Part shown: piece by piece, positions 1-9,606 of the stretch | Layout: every line of letters starts with the position of its first letter | Numbering within the stretch: position 1 is the stretch's first letter | NCBI RefSeq assembly: GCF_002374315.1 | Contig: NZ_NWUX01000005.1 | Coordinates: 62,001-126,000, forward strand | Direction of reading: 5' to 3' | Source: Vreelandella nigrificans | Lineage (GTDB): Bacteria; Pseudomonadota; Gammaproteobacteria; Pseudomonadales; Halomonadaceae | DNA: 64,000 nt | The notes under the pieces: generated by a model | Seen by the model: the letters and a program-made list of their open reading frames with translations, nothing else | What the model was told of the DNA's origin: nothing | The model's database searches: none | Translations under genes and position numbers: made by a program

Positions 1-1523
1 AACTAACGGCACACTTGGCTGATAACCGTATGACTCATTATCTGCGTTTGGCAGTCATACAACGATTAGCTCAGGTGCCGCTAGGCTGGTTTACCAGCCG
101 AGCATCAGGCGAAGTGAAGCAGGCGATGCAAGATGATATTGCCACCCTACACAGCCTGGCGGCGCACTTCTACACTGCGGTGGGGAGAGCTTCGGGGGCA
201 CTGCTGGTTTCGGTGATTTACCTTTTCGCGCTGGATTGGCGGATGGCAATTATCGCGCTACTGCCGTTACCTGGATTCTTGCTGTTCCTACGCCGAGCCA
301 TGCAATCCAGTGACGTAAACATGCATGAATTCGTTACTCGGCTGGAACGCATTAATAGCACAACCACTGAGTTTGTCAGCGGCATCCCGGTGGTCAAGGC
401 ATTCGGTGTTAACGGCCAAGCACATAGCAACTACCAAAAGGCAGTCGATGACTTTGCCCAAGCTTTTGACCGTTTTACCCGTCCTCTAGTGGCATTGATG
501 GCCCATGCCCATGCGATGGTGACACCGGTAACGGTGCTGGGTCTGGCGCTGGCTGTTGGCACACTGTTCATAGCCATAGGCTGGATGACGCCAGTTGAAA
601 TACTGCCGTTTGTTCTAGTGGCGCCAGGCATCTGCGCTCCGTTACTACTATTGCATACATTACTACACGATTTGGGCAGTGCTGCTGGCGCAGCCCAGCG
701 GGTACTAGCGCTGCTGGAAACACCCATACTGGAGCAACCCAACCATAACCAGCAGCAGCTTCCCTCAGGTCATGAGATCCGTTTCGAGAGTGTGAGCTAC
801 GCCTATAGTGACTCGCACAGGGCGCTATCGAACATCAACTTCACCCTTAAACCTGGGACGGTCACAGCCATCGTTGGGCCATCAGGTGCGGGAAAATCAA
901 CCTTGGCTAAGCTGCTACTGCGCTTTTTTGATCCTACACAAGGATGCATCACGCTGGGCGGAGTAGATCTACGCCACCTTGAGACGTCGGCACTCTATCG
1001 GCACATTGGCTTTGTACTACAGGAAGTTCGCCTGATCCACGCCAGTATCCGCGACAACATTGCATTGGGCCGCCCTTCGGCTAGCCAGCAAGAGATTGAA
1101 GATGCGGCACGCGCTGCGAACATTCACGAACGTATTCTAGCCCTGCCACACGGTTATAGCTCGGTGGTTGGTGAAGACGTACAGCTTTCTGGCGGTGAGC
1201 AACAACGTGTGAGTATTGCACGCGCCATATTGCTTGATCCCCCCGTACTCGTTCTCGATGAAGCCACAGCGGCTACAGATGCTGGCAACGAAGTAGCCAT
1301 TCAGGAGGCTCTGTCACGTTTCACACAGGGCCGTACGCTGCTGGTCATCGCCCATCGTCTCGACACGGTAAAGCACGCCGACCAAATCCTGGTGCTCGAT
1401 AACGGCACGATCATCGAACAAGGCTCCCATCAACACTTATTGGCTCAACGAGGTCTGTATACGCGGCTATGGACACTGGGCGACTACGCAACAATTACGG
1501 AGCCGAAGGTGCCGTCATGCTAA
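1..1523 (+). CDS. Siderophore ABC transporter, fused TM/ATPase half-subunit (5' truncated)
   Basis: The reading frame is open from the window edge, so the true start lies upstream; about 506 residues are visible. The first part is the back half of an ABC exporter-type membrane domain (the 'RLAQVPLGWFTS' region is typical of IrtA/IrtB and YbtP/YbtQ proteins), with hydrophobic segments around residues 60-95 and 165-215. The nucleotide-binding domain follows: Walker A GPSGAGKS (nt 876-899), signature LSGGEQQR, Walker B VLVLDEAT and the switch histidine in AHRLD. It overlaps the next, similar gene by 7 bp, so the two probably form a heterodimer. Family members import or process ferric siderophores in the inner membrane, and the FecCD/TonB genes downstream support that role. 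Direction of transport cannot be read from sequence. Confidence 0.88.
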   Translation, partial: LTAHLADNRMTHYLRLAVIQRLAQVPLGWFTSRASGEVKQAMQDDIATLHSLAAHFYTAVGRASGALLVSVIYLFALDWRMAIIALLPLPGFLLFLRRAMQSSDVNMHEFVTRLERINSTTTEFVSGIPVVKAFGVNGQAHSNYQKAVDDFAQAFDRFTRPLVALMAHAHAMVTPVTVLGLALAVGTLFIAIGWMTPVEILPFVLVAPGICAPLLLLHTLLHDLGSAAGAAQRVLALLETPILEQPNHNQQQLPSGHEIRFESVSYAYSDSHRALSNINFTLKPGTVTAIVGPSGAGKSTLAKLLLRFFDPTQGCITLGGVDLRHLETSALYRHIGFVLQEVRLIHASIRDNIALGRPSASQQEIEDAARAANIHERILALPHGYSSVVGEDVQLSGGEQQRVSIARAILLDPPVLVLDEATAATDAGNEVAIQEALSRFTQGRTLLVIAHRLDTVKHADQILVLDNGTIIEQGSHQHLLAQRGLYTRLWTLGDYATITEPKVPSC

Positions 1524-3286
1524 AGATGTTTATTCAACTACTAGGCAAAGATCTGGCCCTTTTCCGTCGCTACGTATATATGGCCCTCATCTATGGTGTT
1601 CTTTGTGGCCTGACAGTTACCGTACTTGTGCCGATTCTCACCCAATTGCTGAGCGGCAACTTGCCCGCAGCAGTGCCATGGCTCGTCGTACTACTAATTG
1701 GTATCGCCACCTGCTGGGGTTTACGCCGATACGTGGAACAAGCGGGGGTGCGTGTAGGCGTTGCCGTACTTCAGGGCGGGCGCCACCGGCTAGGTGAGCA
1801 TGTGGCGCGTCTGCCCGTGGGCTGGTTTACACCATCGAATACCGCACGGCTTAGCCACGTTGCCACCCAGGGTATGATGGCTGTGGCTCAGCTTCCAGCA
1901 CACGTGTTCACACCAGTTATTACCGGCGTAGTGGCACCGGTGATCATTATTATCGCCTTATTCGTGTTACATGGGCCGCTGGGGCTGACTGCGCTGGTGG
2001 CGTTGCCGCTACTGGCGGGTGTTTTCTTTCTCACGACAAAGCTTGCACGGCGTGCTGACAATGCCTTCCAACGGCACTTTGCTGATACCAGCCAGCGCGT
2101 GGTCGAATTTGCTCAAGCCCAGTCCGTATTACGCGCTTTTAGTGGTGAAAGTGGCAGTACACGTTTTCTTGAAAAAGCGGTCGCAAAACAGCACCGCTCG
2201 GGAGTGAGGCTGGCCTGCCTTTCAGCGCTGTCGGCGCTGCTCAATGCCTGGACGGTACAGGTTGTGTTCGCTGTGTTGCTGGTCGTAGCAATGCTCGGGA
2301 TGAATATTCACCTGGGCGGCACGCTAACAGAAGAAAACATCATTGGTGCCACTATCGCGCTGCTGCTGGTAAGTCGGCTCATCGACCCACTGTTGGAAGT
2401 CGCTAATTATGGCGAAGTCTTACGCAGCGCACGTGGCCAACTTGATGAAATACATCACATATTATCAGCTACCCCCTTACCTGAACCCAGAGCACCACGC
2501 TCGCCCTGCAGTGCTGCGATTGAGCTGCGTGACGTGCATTTCCGCTACGCACCAAGGGAACCAGCGGTACTAAACAGCGTGAGCCTATATATCGCCCCCG
2601 GCAGCATGACAGCACTTATCGGCGAATCAGGCTCAGGAAAAACCACGCTAGCACGGCTGATCGCACGTTTTTTCGATGTAGAACGGGGCAGCATTTTAAT
2701 TGGTGACGTGGATGTACGGCAGATGTCCAGCGTTCATCTAGCCAGTCAGATCAGTCAAATATTCCAGGATAACTATCTGTTTACTGGCAGTATTGCCGAC
2801 AACATTCGGATCGGTAAACCTGATGCTAGCGACGCCGAGATGACAGAGGCAGCGCATCAGGCTGGCGTATCTGAAATTATCGAGCGCCTGCCTCAAGGCA
2901 TTGACACCCAGGTTGGCGAAGGAGGCGCCCGCCTTTCCGGCGGCGAACGCCAGCGTATCGCTATCGCTCGGGCATTAATTAAAAATTCGCCCATCCTGCT
3001 GGTAGATGAAGCGACTGCCGCGCTAGATGCGGAGAATCAGGCAGCCATTGCCGAGGTGCTTGCACAGTTGCGTGGCCACCGCACGATCTTAGTGATCGCA
3101 CATCAGCTTTCCACAGTGGCAATGGCAGATCAGATAGTCGTACTTGATGGTGGCCAAATCGTTGAGCAGGGCTCACCCGAGCAGTTGCGTGCCAGCCAGG
3201 GGCGCTACGCACAATTTCTTAGCCAGCGACAAGCCGCGAAGGGGTGGCGTATCACCCAGGATGACGCTGATGGAGCGTGCTCCTGA
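1517..3286 (+). CDS. Siderophore ABC transporter, second fused TM/ATPase half-subunit
   Basis: A 589-residue full-length half-transporter. The ATG at 1517 overlaps the previous stop and has a GAAGG-type ribosome site; an upstream in-frame start at 1469 would lie inside the previous gene and is less likely. Six hydrophobic segments fill roughly residues 15-300. The ATPase domain has Walker A GESGSGKT (about residues 369-376), signature LSGGERQR and Walker B ILLVDEAT. It pairs with the preceding gene in the IrtAB/YbtPQ manner. The gene ends inside the TGATG overlap with the FecCD permease, so the operon is translationally coupled. An importer or exporter role is possible; the siderophore-uptake context favours handling of a ferric siderophore. 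Confidence 0.88.
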   Translation: MLKMFIQLLGKDLALFRRYVYMALIYGVLCGLTVTVLVPILTQLLSGNLPAAVPWLVVLLIGIATCWGLRRYVEQAGVRVGVAVLQGGRHRLGEHVARLPVGWFTPSNTARLSHVATQGMMAVAQLPAHVFTPVITGVVAPVIIIIALFVLHGPLGLTALVALPLLAGVFFLTTKLARRADNAFQRHFADTSQRVVEFAQAQSVLRAFSGESGSTRFLEKAVAKQHRSGVRLACLSALSALLNAWTVQVVFAVLLVVAMLGMNIHLGGTLTEENIIGATIALLLVSRLIDPLLEVANYGEVLRSARGQLDEIHHILSATPLPEPRAPRSPCSAAIELRDVHFRYAPREPAVLNSVSLYIAPGSMTALIGESGSGKTTLARLIARFFDVERGSILIGDVDVRQMSSVHLASQISQIFQDNYLFTGSIADNIRIGKPDASDAEMTEAAHQAGVSEIIERLPQGIDTQVGEGGARLSGGERQRIAIARALIKNSPILLVDEATAALDAENQAAIAEVLAQLRGHRTILVIAHQLSTVAMADQIVVLDGGQIVEQGSPEQLRASQGRYAQFLSQRQAAKGWRITQDDADGACS

Positions 3287-4257
3287 TGCGCATGTATCTA
3301 AGACGTATGCCTCTGATACATATTTACCTGCCCGGTCTATTTGTGATCCTGTGCGGCATTTCACTGCTGGTTGGCGCTCAGCAGATAACTTGGTCACAGC
3401 TGTTCATGCTGTCAGACGACGCCTGGCTGACACTGACCGCCAGCCGCCTGCCACGCCTGATAACAGTAGTGTTGACGGGAGTGGGCCTAGCTATCTGTGG
3501 CGTAATCCTGCAACACATTGTGCGTAACAAATTCGTTGAGCCAGCGACCACTGGGGGGCTAGATGCAGCGAAGCTCGGTATTCTCGTCTCACTGACGCTG
3601 ACACCTGGAATTAGCACAGGCGGAAGGATGCTTTTCGCGCTGACCTTCTGCTTCGCGGCGAATCTAATTTTTATCGCTATCATCCGCCGCATCAAGTTCA
3701 AGAACGCCGTTCTCATTCCGGTCATTGGCCTTATGTATGGTGGCGTTCTGAGCGCCATTGCTGAGTTCTACGCCTATCGTTACAACATCCTGCAAAGCAT
3801 GCAGGGCTGGCTACTGGGAGATTTTTCCAAGGTTGTTCAGGGCAACTACGAAATCATCTACCTGATCCTGCCAGTTGTTGTGCTTACCTATGTCTATGCC
3901 CACCGTTTTACGGTGCTTGGGATGGGCGAAGAGATCGCCACTAGCCTAGGGGTGAGCTACTTAGCAACGGCGGCAATCGGCCTAATTCTTGTGGCTTTCA
4001 CCGTGTCGGTCACGGTCATCACCGTTGGGACAATCCCTTTCGTCGGGCTAGTCATCCCCAATCTGGTCGCGCTGTACTACGGCGACAACTTAAACCGGAC
4101 CCTACCCGCTGTTGCGCTGGCAGGCGCCTCTCTACTGCTAGTCTGCGACATTTTTGGTCGCCTTCTTATCTATCCCTTTGAGGTGCCCATTGGCTTGACC
4201 GCAGCCAGTGTGGGCGGCCTGCTATTTCTGGTGCTCATCGTCGGGAGAAAAAAGTGA
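3286..4257 (+). CDS. Ferric-siderophore ABC permease, FecCD family (VctD/CeuB/FatD-like)
   Basis: A 323-residue polytopic protein of the FecCD/BtuC family, with about nine hydrophobic helices and the family motif 'RLPRLITVVLTGVGLAICG' near residues 50-70. It would form one half of the inner-membrane channel for a ferric siderophore. The ATG at 3286 shares bases with the upstream TGA; GGAG at 3272-3275 lies 10 nt before it. A GTG at 3277 in frame is too close to that ribosome site. The order permease, permease, ATPase, binding protein matches the VctDGC/VctP, CeuBCDE and YclNOPQ systems (catecholate or petrobactin-type substrates), so a similar ligand is a reasonable but unproven guess. Confidence 0.9.
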   Translation: MRMYLRRMPLIHIYLPGLFVILCGISLLVGAQQITWSQLFMLSDDAWLTLTASRLPRLITVVLTGVGLAICGVILQHIVRNKFVEPATTGGLDAAKLGILVSLTLTPGISTGGRMLFALTFCFAANLIFIAIIRRIKFKNAVLIPVIGLMYGGVLSAIAEFYAYRYNILQSMQGWLLGDFSKVVQGNYEIIYLILPVVVLTYVYAHRFTVLGMGEEIATSLGVSYLATAAIGLILVAFTVSVTVITVGTIPFVGLVIPNLVALYYGDNLNRTLPAVALAGASLLLVCDIFGRLLIYPFEVPIGLTAASVGGLLFLVLIVGRKK

Positions 4258-5204
4258 TGCCTAACGTTACTCGGCACGCTATCTGGATAGTGATCATCAT
4301 CTTAGCGATAGCCTTTGTATTTATTCGCTCTGGCTTCGATTTTGACTATGTCATCCCTAAACGACTCACACGATTGGCCGCCATAATGATCGGTGGAGTG
4401 TGCATAGCCTGGTCGGCAATTTCATTCCAGACCATCACCGGAAATCGGATACTGACACCAGCGATCATGGGGTACGAGGCCGTCTATCTGCTGTTCCAGG
4501 CCCTTTTGATTCTGGTGATGGGGGCGCGAAGCCTGACGGTTCTCGGCACGCACGGTAACTTCTTCCTCTCTATCCTGCTGATGCTCACCTATTCATGGGC
4601 TATTCATCGTTGGCTTTTCCGAGAAGGTAGAGACAACGTGTATTTCCTGCTCCTTGTGGGGCTGGTGCTAACGATGGTAATCGGTACTTTCACTCAGTTT
4701 GTTCAGCTAAAAATCAGCCCCGGCGAGTTTTCCATTCTCATGGGCTATAGCCAAGCATCTTTCGGCAAGGCCGGGCCTAGCCAACTACTCTACTCAGCTC
4801 TCCTCGTTGCCATGATCTGCCTAATGGGTATTAAGACCCTGTCGACACTCGATGTCCTCTCGCTGGGCCGGGAGCAGGCTATTTCCCTGGGAATCGATTA
4901 CCGACGGTACGTGCAGCTCCATCTCGCATTGATTGCAGCGCTTGTGGCGGTTTCAACCAGCCTGCTCGGCCCTACGGCGTTTATGGGGATATTCGTTGCC
5001 AATACCACCTATGCACTGGCCCGAACGTTTAAACATCGAGTCACGCTCCCCACGGGTAGTGCCATTGCCATCGGCATTTTCATCCTCGCCCAGCTCTTGG
5101 TCGAACATATCTTCAACTACAAAACTACCGTCGGCATCCTCGTTAACCTGGTTTGCGGCGCTTACTTCCTCACGCTGATGGTGCGCACGCGAGGCACTGC
5201 ATGA
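4257..5204 (+). CDS. Ferric-siderophore ABC permease, FecCD family (second subunit)
   Basis: A 315-residue membrane protein paired with the preceding permease. It has the family features 'RLTRLAAIMIGGVCIAWSA' near residues 35-55, 'LSLGREQAISLGIDYRR' (the coupling loop that meets the ATPase) near residue 200, and about nine hydrophobic stretches. The ATG at 4257 overlaps the previous TGA; an in-frame GTG one codon earlier is possible. Such permeases work as heterodimers with an FhuC-type ATPase, encoded directly downstream with a 4-bp overlap. The partner resembles VctG/CeuC/FatC proteins. No oddities seen. Confidence 0.9.
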   Translation: MPNVTRHAIWIVIIILAIAFVFIRSGFDFDYVIPKRLTRLAAIMIGGVCIAWSAISFQTITGNRILTPAIMGYEAVYLLFQALLILVMGARSLTVLGTHGNFFLSILLMLTYSWAIHRWLFREGRDNVYFLLLVGLVLTMVIGTFTQFVQLKISPGEFSILMGYSQASFGKAGPSQLLYSALLVAMICLMGIKTLSTLDVLSLGREQAISLGIDYRRYVQLHLALIAALVAVSTSLLGPTAFMGIFVANTTYALARTFKHRVTLPTGSAIAIGIFILAQLLVEHIFNYKTTVGILVNLVCGAYFLTLMVRTRGTA

Positions 5205-5977
5205 TCACCGTAAAAAACCTGCATAAAACCTATGGCAGCAGCAGTGTTGTTTCCAATGTAAATGTCCGCTTTCCGGCACAGCAGCTGACATCGCTTATTG
5301 GCCCCAATGGGGCAGGCAAAACGACGCTGCTAATGATGATCGCGCGTCTGCTAACGCCGACCCAGGGTGAGATTTTCCTTGAAAACCGTAGCGTCTCAGA
5401 TATCCGCACCAGCGAGTATGCCAAGCATGTAGCCACCTTGCGTCAGGCGCCTGAGTTTAATCTGCGCTTGACGGTCGAGGAGCTTGTTGCTTTTGGGCGC
5501 TTCCCCTACAGCCGTGGCGCACTAACAAGTAAAGACCGCTGGGTGATTGATGAAGCTATCGCGTTTCTATCGTTGGCATCACTACGTAAAGCCTACCTTG
5601 ATGAGCTGAGCGGTGGTCAGCGCCAGATGGCTTACCTAGCCATGACCATCGCTCAGCAGACGAATTGCTTGCTGTTGGATGAGCCGCTGAACAATCTCGA
5701 TATAAAGCATGCCGTCCAGATTATGCGTGCGCTTCGCCGCCTCTGCGACGAGTACGGGCGCACCGTCATTCTGGTCGTTCATGACATCAACTTTGCCGCT
5801 AACTACTCGGATCACATCGTCGCCATGAAAGGGGGAGAGGTTCATTGCGTTGGTGCCGTTACGGAGGTCGTGACTGAACCACAGTTACGTGAACTCTACG
5901 GGCTGAATTTCGAGGTCACCCATAACGAGCACGGATGCTTATGCAACTACTTCACACCATCAGAGGCATTGGAATGA
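5201..5977 (+). CDS. Ferric-siderophore ABC ATPase (FepC/VctC-like)
   Basis: A 258-residue cytoplasmic ATPase that would energise the two FecCD permeases. Walker A is GPNGAGKT (about residues 36-43), the signature is LSGGQRQ, Walker B is CLLLDEPL and the switch histidine lies in VVHDIN. The ATG at 5201 overlaps the previous stop (ATGA); longer in-frame starts inside the upstream gene are disfavoured. The C-terminal 'FEVTHNEHGCLCNYF' tail is seen in VctC/CeuD/YclP-type ATPases. The gene overlaps the lipoprotein gene downstream by 4 bp, which continues the coupled operon. Confidence 0.92.
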   Translation: MITVKNLHKTYGSSSVVSNVNVRFPAQQLTSLIGPNGAGKTTLLMMIARLLTPTQGEIFLENRSVSDIRTSEYAKHVATLRQAPEFNLRLTVEELVAFGRFPYSRGALTSKDRWVIDEAIAFLSLASLRKAYLDELSGGQRQMAYLAMTIAQQTNCLLLDEPLNNLDIKHAVQIMRALRRLCDEYGRTVILVVHDINFAANYSDHIVAMKGGEVHCVGAVTEVVTEPQLRELYGLNFEVTHNEHGCLCNYFTPSEALE

Positions 5978-6981
5978 GACGAAACCTTAAAAACAGCTAT
6001 TGGGTATTGGGCCTGATCATTGCCACTATGGCTACGATACAAGGGTGCGACCAAAGAGCAGCAAAACCTGTTTCGGCAGCGGTACAGTCGACTTCAGACA
6101 GCTCCCCGAAGCCGGAGGACTTCACGCCCGTTACGGTTCAACACGCGCTAGGCACGACCGTGGTTGAGCATCTGCCGCAACGTGTAGCGGCACTCGACAT
6201 GAATGAAGTCGATTTTCTCGACCAGTTGAATATCCCCATCGTTGGCATGCCGAAAGATTTTGTTCCCCACTTTCTCAGCGAATACCAAGATGCCCCTGGT
6301 ATTCAGGACCTGGGGGCCATTGTGCACCCCAACTTGGAACGAGTTCATGCGGCTCGCCCTGATCTGATCCTGATCACCTCGCTACAGGCGAACCACTACA
6401 ACGAGCTGACCGAGATAGCTCCGACTATCCATTTCGATGTGGATTACCGCAATAGTCAGGCCAACCACATAGAGGTCATCAAAGACCACCTCATGATGCT
6501 GGGGAGGATTTTCAATAAAGAAGGTATTGCACGTCAACAAGTCGCTGAGCTAACTAATAAAGTTGAGGAGACCAGGCGCGTTACCCAAGGCCGCCCTGAA
6601 AGAGCACTTGTCCTGCTGCACAACAACGGTGCTTTCAGTTCCTTTGGCGTGCAGTCCCGCTACGGCTTCATTTTCACTGAATTCGGCGTGCAGCCTGCTA
6701 GTCCAGGGGTCGACACCGGCCTGCACGGCCAACCAATTTCCAGCGAATTCATCCAACAGGCCAATCCCGACATCATCTATGTAGTGGACCGAACGGCCGT
6801 GATGGAGAACCACTTCGCAATGGACGCCGAGCGCATGGCTAACCCACTGATACGCCAAACCAACGCTTGGAAGAACGGCCGAGTGATCTTTGTCGATGCA
6901 GAGGCCTGGTATATCACTGCTGCCAGCGTTAGCTCTCTGGCGATTATCGCCGACGAGATTATCGAAGGTTACCAAGACTGA
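5974..6981 (+). CDS. Siderophore-binding lipoprotein (VctP/CeuE/FatB-like)
   Basis: A 335-residue periplasmic binding protein of the helical-backbone FepB/CeuE class. A short basic start, a hydrophobic stretch and a lipobox-like TIQGC near residue 23 point to lipid anchoring. It then shows 'VTVQHALGTTVVEHLPQRV', the usual strand after the leader, and 'HPNLERVHAARPDLILI', the standard Peripla_BP_2 signature. The ATG at 5974 lies 8 nt after AGAGG and overlaps the ATPase stop. It delivers the ferric siderophore to the FecCD permease pair. Similarity is closest to VctP/CeuE/YclQ, which bind catecholates or petrobactin; the actual ligand is unknown. Confidence 0.9.
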   Translation: MRRNLKNSYWVLGLIIATMATIQGCDQRAAKPVSAAVQSTSDSSPKPEDFTPVTVQHALGTTVVEHLPQRVAALDMNEVDFLDQLNIPIVGMPKDFVPHFLSEYQDAPGIQDLGAIVHPNLERVHAARPDLILITSLQANHYNELTEIAPTIHFDVDYRNSQANHIEVIKDHLMMLGRIFNKEGIARQQVAELTNKVEETRRVTQGRPERALVLLHNNGAFSSFGVQSRYGFIFTEFGVQPASPGVDTGLHGQPISSEFIQQANPDIIYVVDRTAVMENHFAMDAERMANPLIRQTNAWKNGRVIFVDAEAWYITAASVSSLAIIADEIIEGYQD

Positions 6982-7102
6982 TTGATCGTCGGGTCTAGCC
7001 AAGCACTAAAGCGCATTTACTCACCGTCCGGTTAAGCATTTTACTGCTCGCTTGCGAGGCACGGTGAAAGCTCCCCCCTGTCTCACACAAAAGGAACCCA
7101 GC

Positions 7103-9391
7103 ATGACCAGACACTCCTACAACCTGCTCACTGCACGTCCTATACCACAGATGTCGCGCCTATATTCCGCCTTTGAAATCAGCCACCAAACGGTAGCGAA
7201 GAGAACGCTACAGTTAGCCTTGAGCGCAAGCACAGTAGTGGCGTTGGCTACACCGGCGCTGGCACAAATGGAGGCTGAGTCAGTAGCAACGCCGCATGGC
7301 TCGAATGCATCGGCAACCCCGGTTACTCAGACAGCTGGAGGTGTTATCACACTGGCACCTGTCACGGTGCAGGGAGAAGCTGCCTCAGCGGCCAACGCTT
7401 ACGCTGGTGGTCAGGTAACTTACGGCAGCCGCGTAGGGTTCTTGGGCGACAAGGACTTCATGGAAACGCCATTCAGCGTGATCAGCTATACAGACAGTTT
7501 CATAGAGAACCAACAAGCCAGAAGTATTACCGATGTGATTGCTGCCACCGACCCCTCCGTATTCAGCAACGGTGTTACCGGCGCATGGAGCGAAAACTAT
7601 TCCATACGCGGATTTAGCTCCAGCACCAGCGACGTCACCCTAGGAGGCCTTCACGGTATGGCACCGTATTACCGCACCTCGCCGGAGATGTTTGAGCGTA
7701 TCGAGGTACTCAAAGGCCCCTCAGCACTGCTCAACGGCATGCCCCCAGGCGGCTCTGTGGGCGGCGCTATCAACTTAGTACCCAAGCGCGCAGGCGACGA
7801 ACCCCTGACGCGCTTAACAACAACCTATATGTCCGACGCACAATTCGGCGGACACATCGATGTGGGACGTCGATTAGGCGAAGAACAGCAGCTTGGCATT
7901 CGTTTTAACGGCGTCTACCGGGATGGGGAGGGAGCTATTAACCAGCAAGAGTCGGAAGTTCAAATGGGTTCCCTGGGGCTGGATTGGCGTAGCGAACGCT
8001 TGCGGCTTTCCGCAGATCTATACAGTGCCGACGACCGTGTAGACGGCCCAACACGCGGTATTAACTTAGCCCCCGGCTTAGCCGTGCCTCATCCGCCTAA
8101 GCCAAACACCCTGATTAACCCCGACTGGGCATTTGCCGAAACACGGGATAAAGGCGCGATCATTCGCGGTGAGTTTGATTTTACCGACGAAATCATGGCC
8201 TATGCTGCTCTCGGCACCAGCGAGACGAACTACTCATACAATGGCGCGATGTCAGCCCAAGTTCTCGACACAGCGGGTAATTACCGAACCAGCATTGGGC
8301 AACTGGCTTTCGATGTGGACAAAACATCCTCAGAAGTAGGATTGCAAAGCAGCTTTCAGACCGGTGGTATAGGCCATCAATTGACCATAAATGCCACCCA
8401 TTACGAACAGCAACAAAATGACTATGGCCGCAGAACGGTGCCAGGCGCGGATTGGACCACCAATTTATATAATCCCACTTGGGGACCGGCAGCCGAGTTC
8501 ATCACGCCGCACATCTCCAAAACGGAGTTACGTCTGAATAGCTACGGCTTGGCGGATACTCTCTCCTTTGCCGAGGACCGGGTACATCTGACGATCGGTG
8601 TCCGCCGCCAGGAAGTGGTTAGCGATACTTATAGTGTCACGACCGGAGCACGTACATCCCGCTATGATGAGAGTGCTATCACACCAGCCACTGCACTGCT
8701 AATCAACGCCACGGACAATGTTTCCTTATACGCCAACTACATTGAGGGGCTAAGCCAGGGGGCCACGGCGCCGATAACTGCGGCTAACGCAGGAGAAGTG
8801 TTTGAGCCCTACAAGACCAGACAAAAAGAGATCGGAGTCAAACTTGATCTTGGCGAATTTGCTCATACATTCAGCTTGTATGAGATCACACGCCCCAGCA
8901 GCTATACCGACCCCGTTACCAACATTTTCTCCTTCGGCGGTGAGCAGCGCAACCGGGGCGCGGAATGGAGCTTTTTTGGCTCCCCCTTACCCAGCATGCG
9001 CTTGATGGGCGGGATCGCTTATGTTGATCCTAAACTCACCCAAACCGCAGGCGGCATCAATCAAGGCAATCAGGCTACCGGCATACCCGACCTACAAGCC
9101 AAGCTCGGCACAGAATGGGATGTACCCGCGTCACAAGGCTTGACACTGATGGCCAACGCCACCGCCATGTCCGAGCAATATATCAATGCCGACAACTCAC
9201 TCTCTGTGCCAGGGCACACGATTTATGATGTTGGCGCACGCTATACCACCAATATTTCCAGCCATCCGCTAACGTTGCGGGCAAATATCAATAATGTAAC
9301 GAACAAGGCGTATTGGGGAATGCCACTACTGTCCAGCTTAGCCCTGGGCGCGCCGCGCACCTTCATGCTTTCGGCTACATTGGACTTCTAA
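7103..9391 (+). CDS. TonB-dependent siderophore receptor (FhuE/FoxA-type)
   Basis: A 762-residue outer-membrane receptor. The ATG at 7103 follows AAGGAA by 6 nt. A long leader with an ALAQ cleavage site near residue 55 is followed by a TonB-box-like 'LAPVTVQGE', a plug domain ('FSVISYTDSFIENQQARSI', 'YSIRGF', 'FERIEVLKGPSALLNGMPPG') and a beta barrel ending in phenylalanine. The C-terminal 'YDVGARY' and 'LRANINNVTNKAYWG' segments are characteristic of the siderophore-receptor subfamily. It lies 121 bp after the binding protein and completes the uptake route: receptor, lipoprotein, then the inner-membrane ABC systems. No clear Fur box was found in the gap, so it is probably expressed from the operon promoter upstream of the window. 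Confidence 0.93.
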   Translation: MTRHSYNLLTARPIPQMSRLYSAFEISHQTVAKRTLQLALSASTVVALATPALAQMEAESVATPHGSNASATPVTQTAGGVITLAPVTVQGEAASAANAYAGGQVTYGSRVGFLGDKDFMETPFSVISYTDSFIENQQARSITDVIAATDPSVFSNGVTGAWSENYSIRGFSSSTSDVTLGGLHGMAPYYRTSPEMFERIEVLKGPSALLNGMPPGGSVGGAINLVPKRAGDEPLTRLTTTYMSDAQFGGHIDVGRRLGEEQQLGIRFNGVYRDGEGAINQQESEVQMGSLGLDWRSERLRLSADLYSADDRVDGPTRGINLAPGLAVPHPPKPNTLINPDWAFAETRDKGAIIRGEFDFTDEIMAYAALGTSETNYSYNGAMSAQVLDTAGNYRTSIGQLAFDVDKTSSEVGLQSSFQTGGIGHQLTINATHYEQQQNDYGRRTVPGADWTTNLYNPTWGPAAEFITPHISKTELRLNSYGLADTLSFAEDRVHLTIGVRRQEVVSDTYSVTTGARTSRYDESAITPATALLINATDNVSLYANYIEGLSQGATAPITAANAGEVFEPYKTRQKEIGVKLDLGEFAHTFSLYEITRPSSYTDPVTNIFSFGGEQRNRGAEWSFFGSPLPSMRLMGGIAYVDPKLTQTAGGINQGNQATGIPDLQAKLGTEWDVPASQGLTLMANATAMSEQYINADNSLSVPGHTIYDVGARYTTNISSHPLTLRANINNVTNKAYWGMPLLSSLALGAPRTFMLSATLDF

Positions 9392-9452
9392 ACATCACGA
9401 CGATGACGTTTGGTTTTTATAGTCACTTAGGCAATTTGCCAAACGCCCAATG

Positions 9453-9468
9453 TAAACCCTAGGGTTTA
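9453..9468. repeat. 16-bp perfect palindrome
   Basis: TAAACCCTAGGGTTTA reads the same on both strands. It lies 61 bp after the receptor gene and just before the hairpin at 9473. It could be part of the transcription stop structure or a protein-binding site; nothing identifies a binder. Confidence 0.6.
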
Positions 9469-9472
9469 AACC

Positions 9473-9515
9473 ATGCGCCCGCCTTTATGATGAATAAAAA
9501 ATGAGGCGGGCGCAT
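9473..9515. terminator. 12-bp perfect hairpin, probable end of the siderophore operon
   Basis: ATGCGCCCGCCT (9473-9484) pairs perfectly with 9504-9515 across a 19-nt AT-rich loop that can itself form a small TTAT/ATAA stem. No T-run follows on either strand, so it is not a textbook intrinsic terminator, but its place after the last siderophore gene fits transcription ending or 3' end protection. Confidence 0.5.
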
Positions 9516-9606
9516 AAACCGGCTGTGGATAACTTAAACCGTCAGGTATTGCTTCTACTGAGCGCGACCACTCTCAGCTCTCAGATTCATTGTCTTGCCC
9601 GCCATT

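Noticed and set aside
6982..7102. Possible Fur box before the TonB receptor
   Set aside because: No stretch resembling the GATAATGATAATCATTATC pattern was found; the operon promoter is probably upstream of the window.
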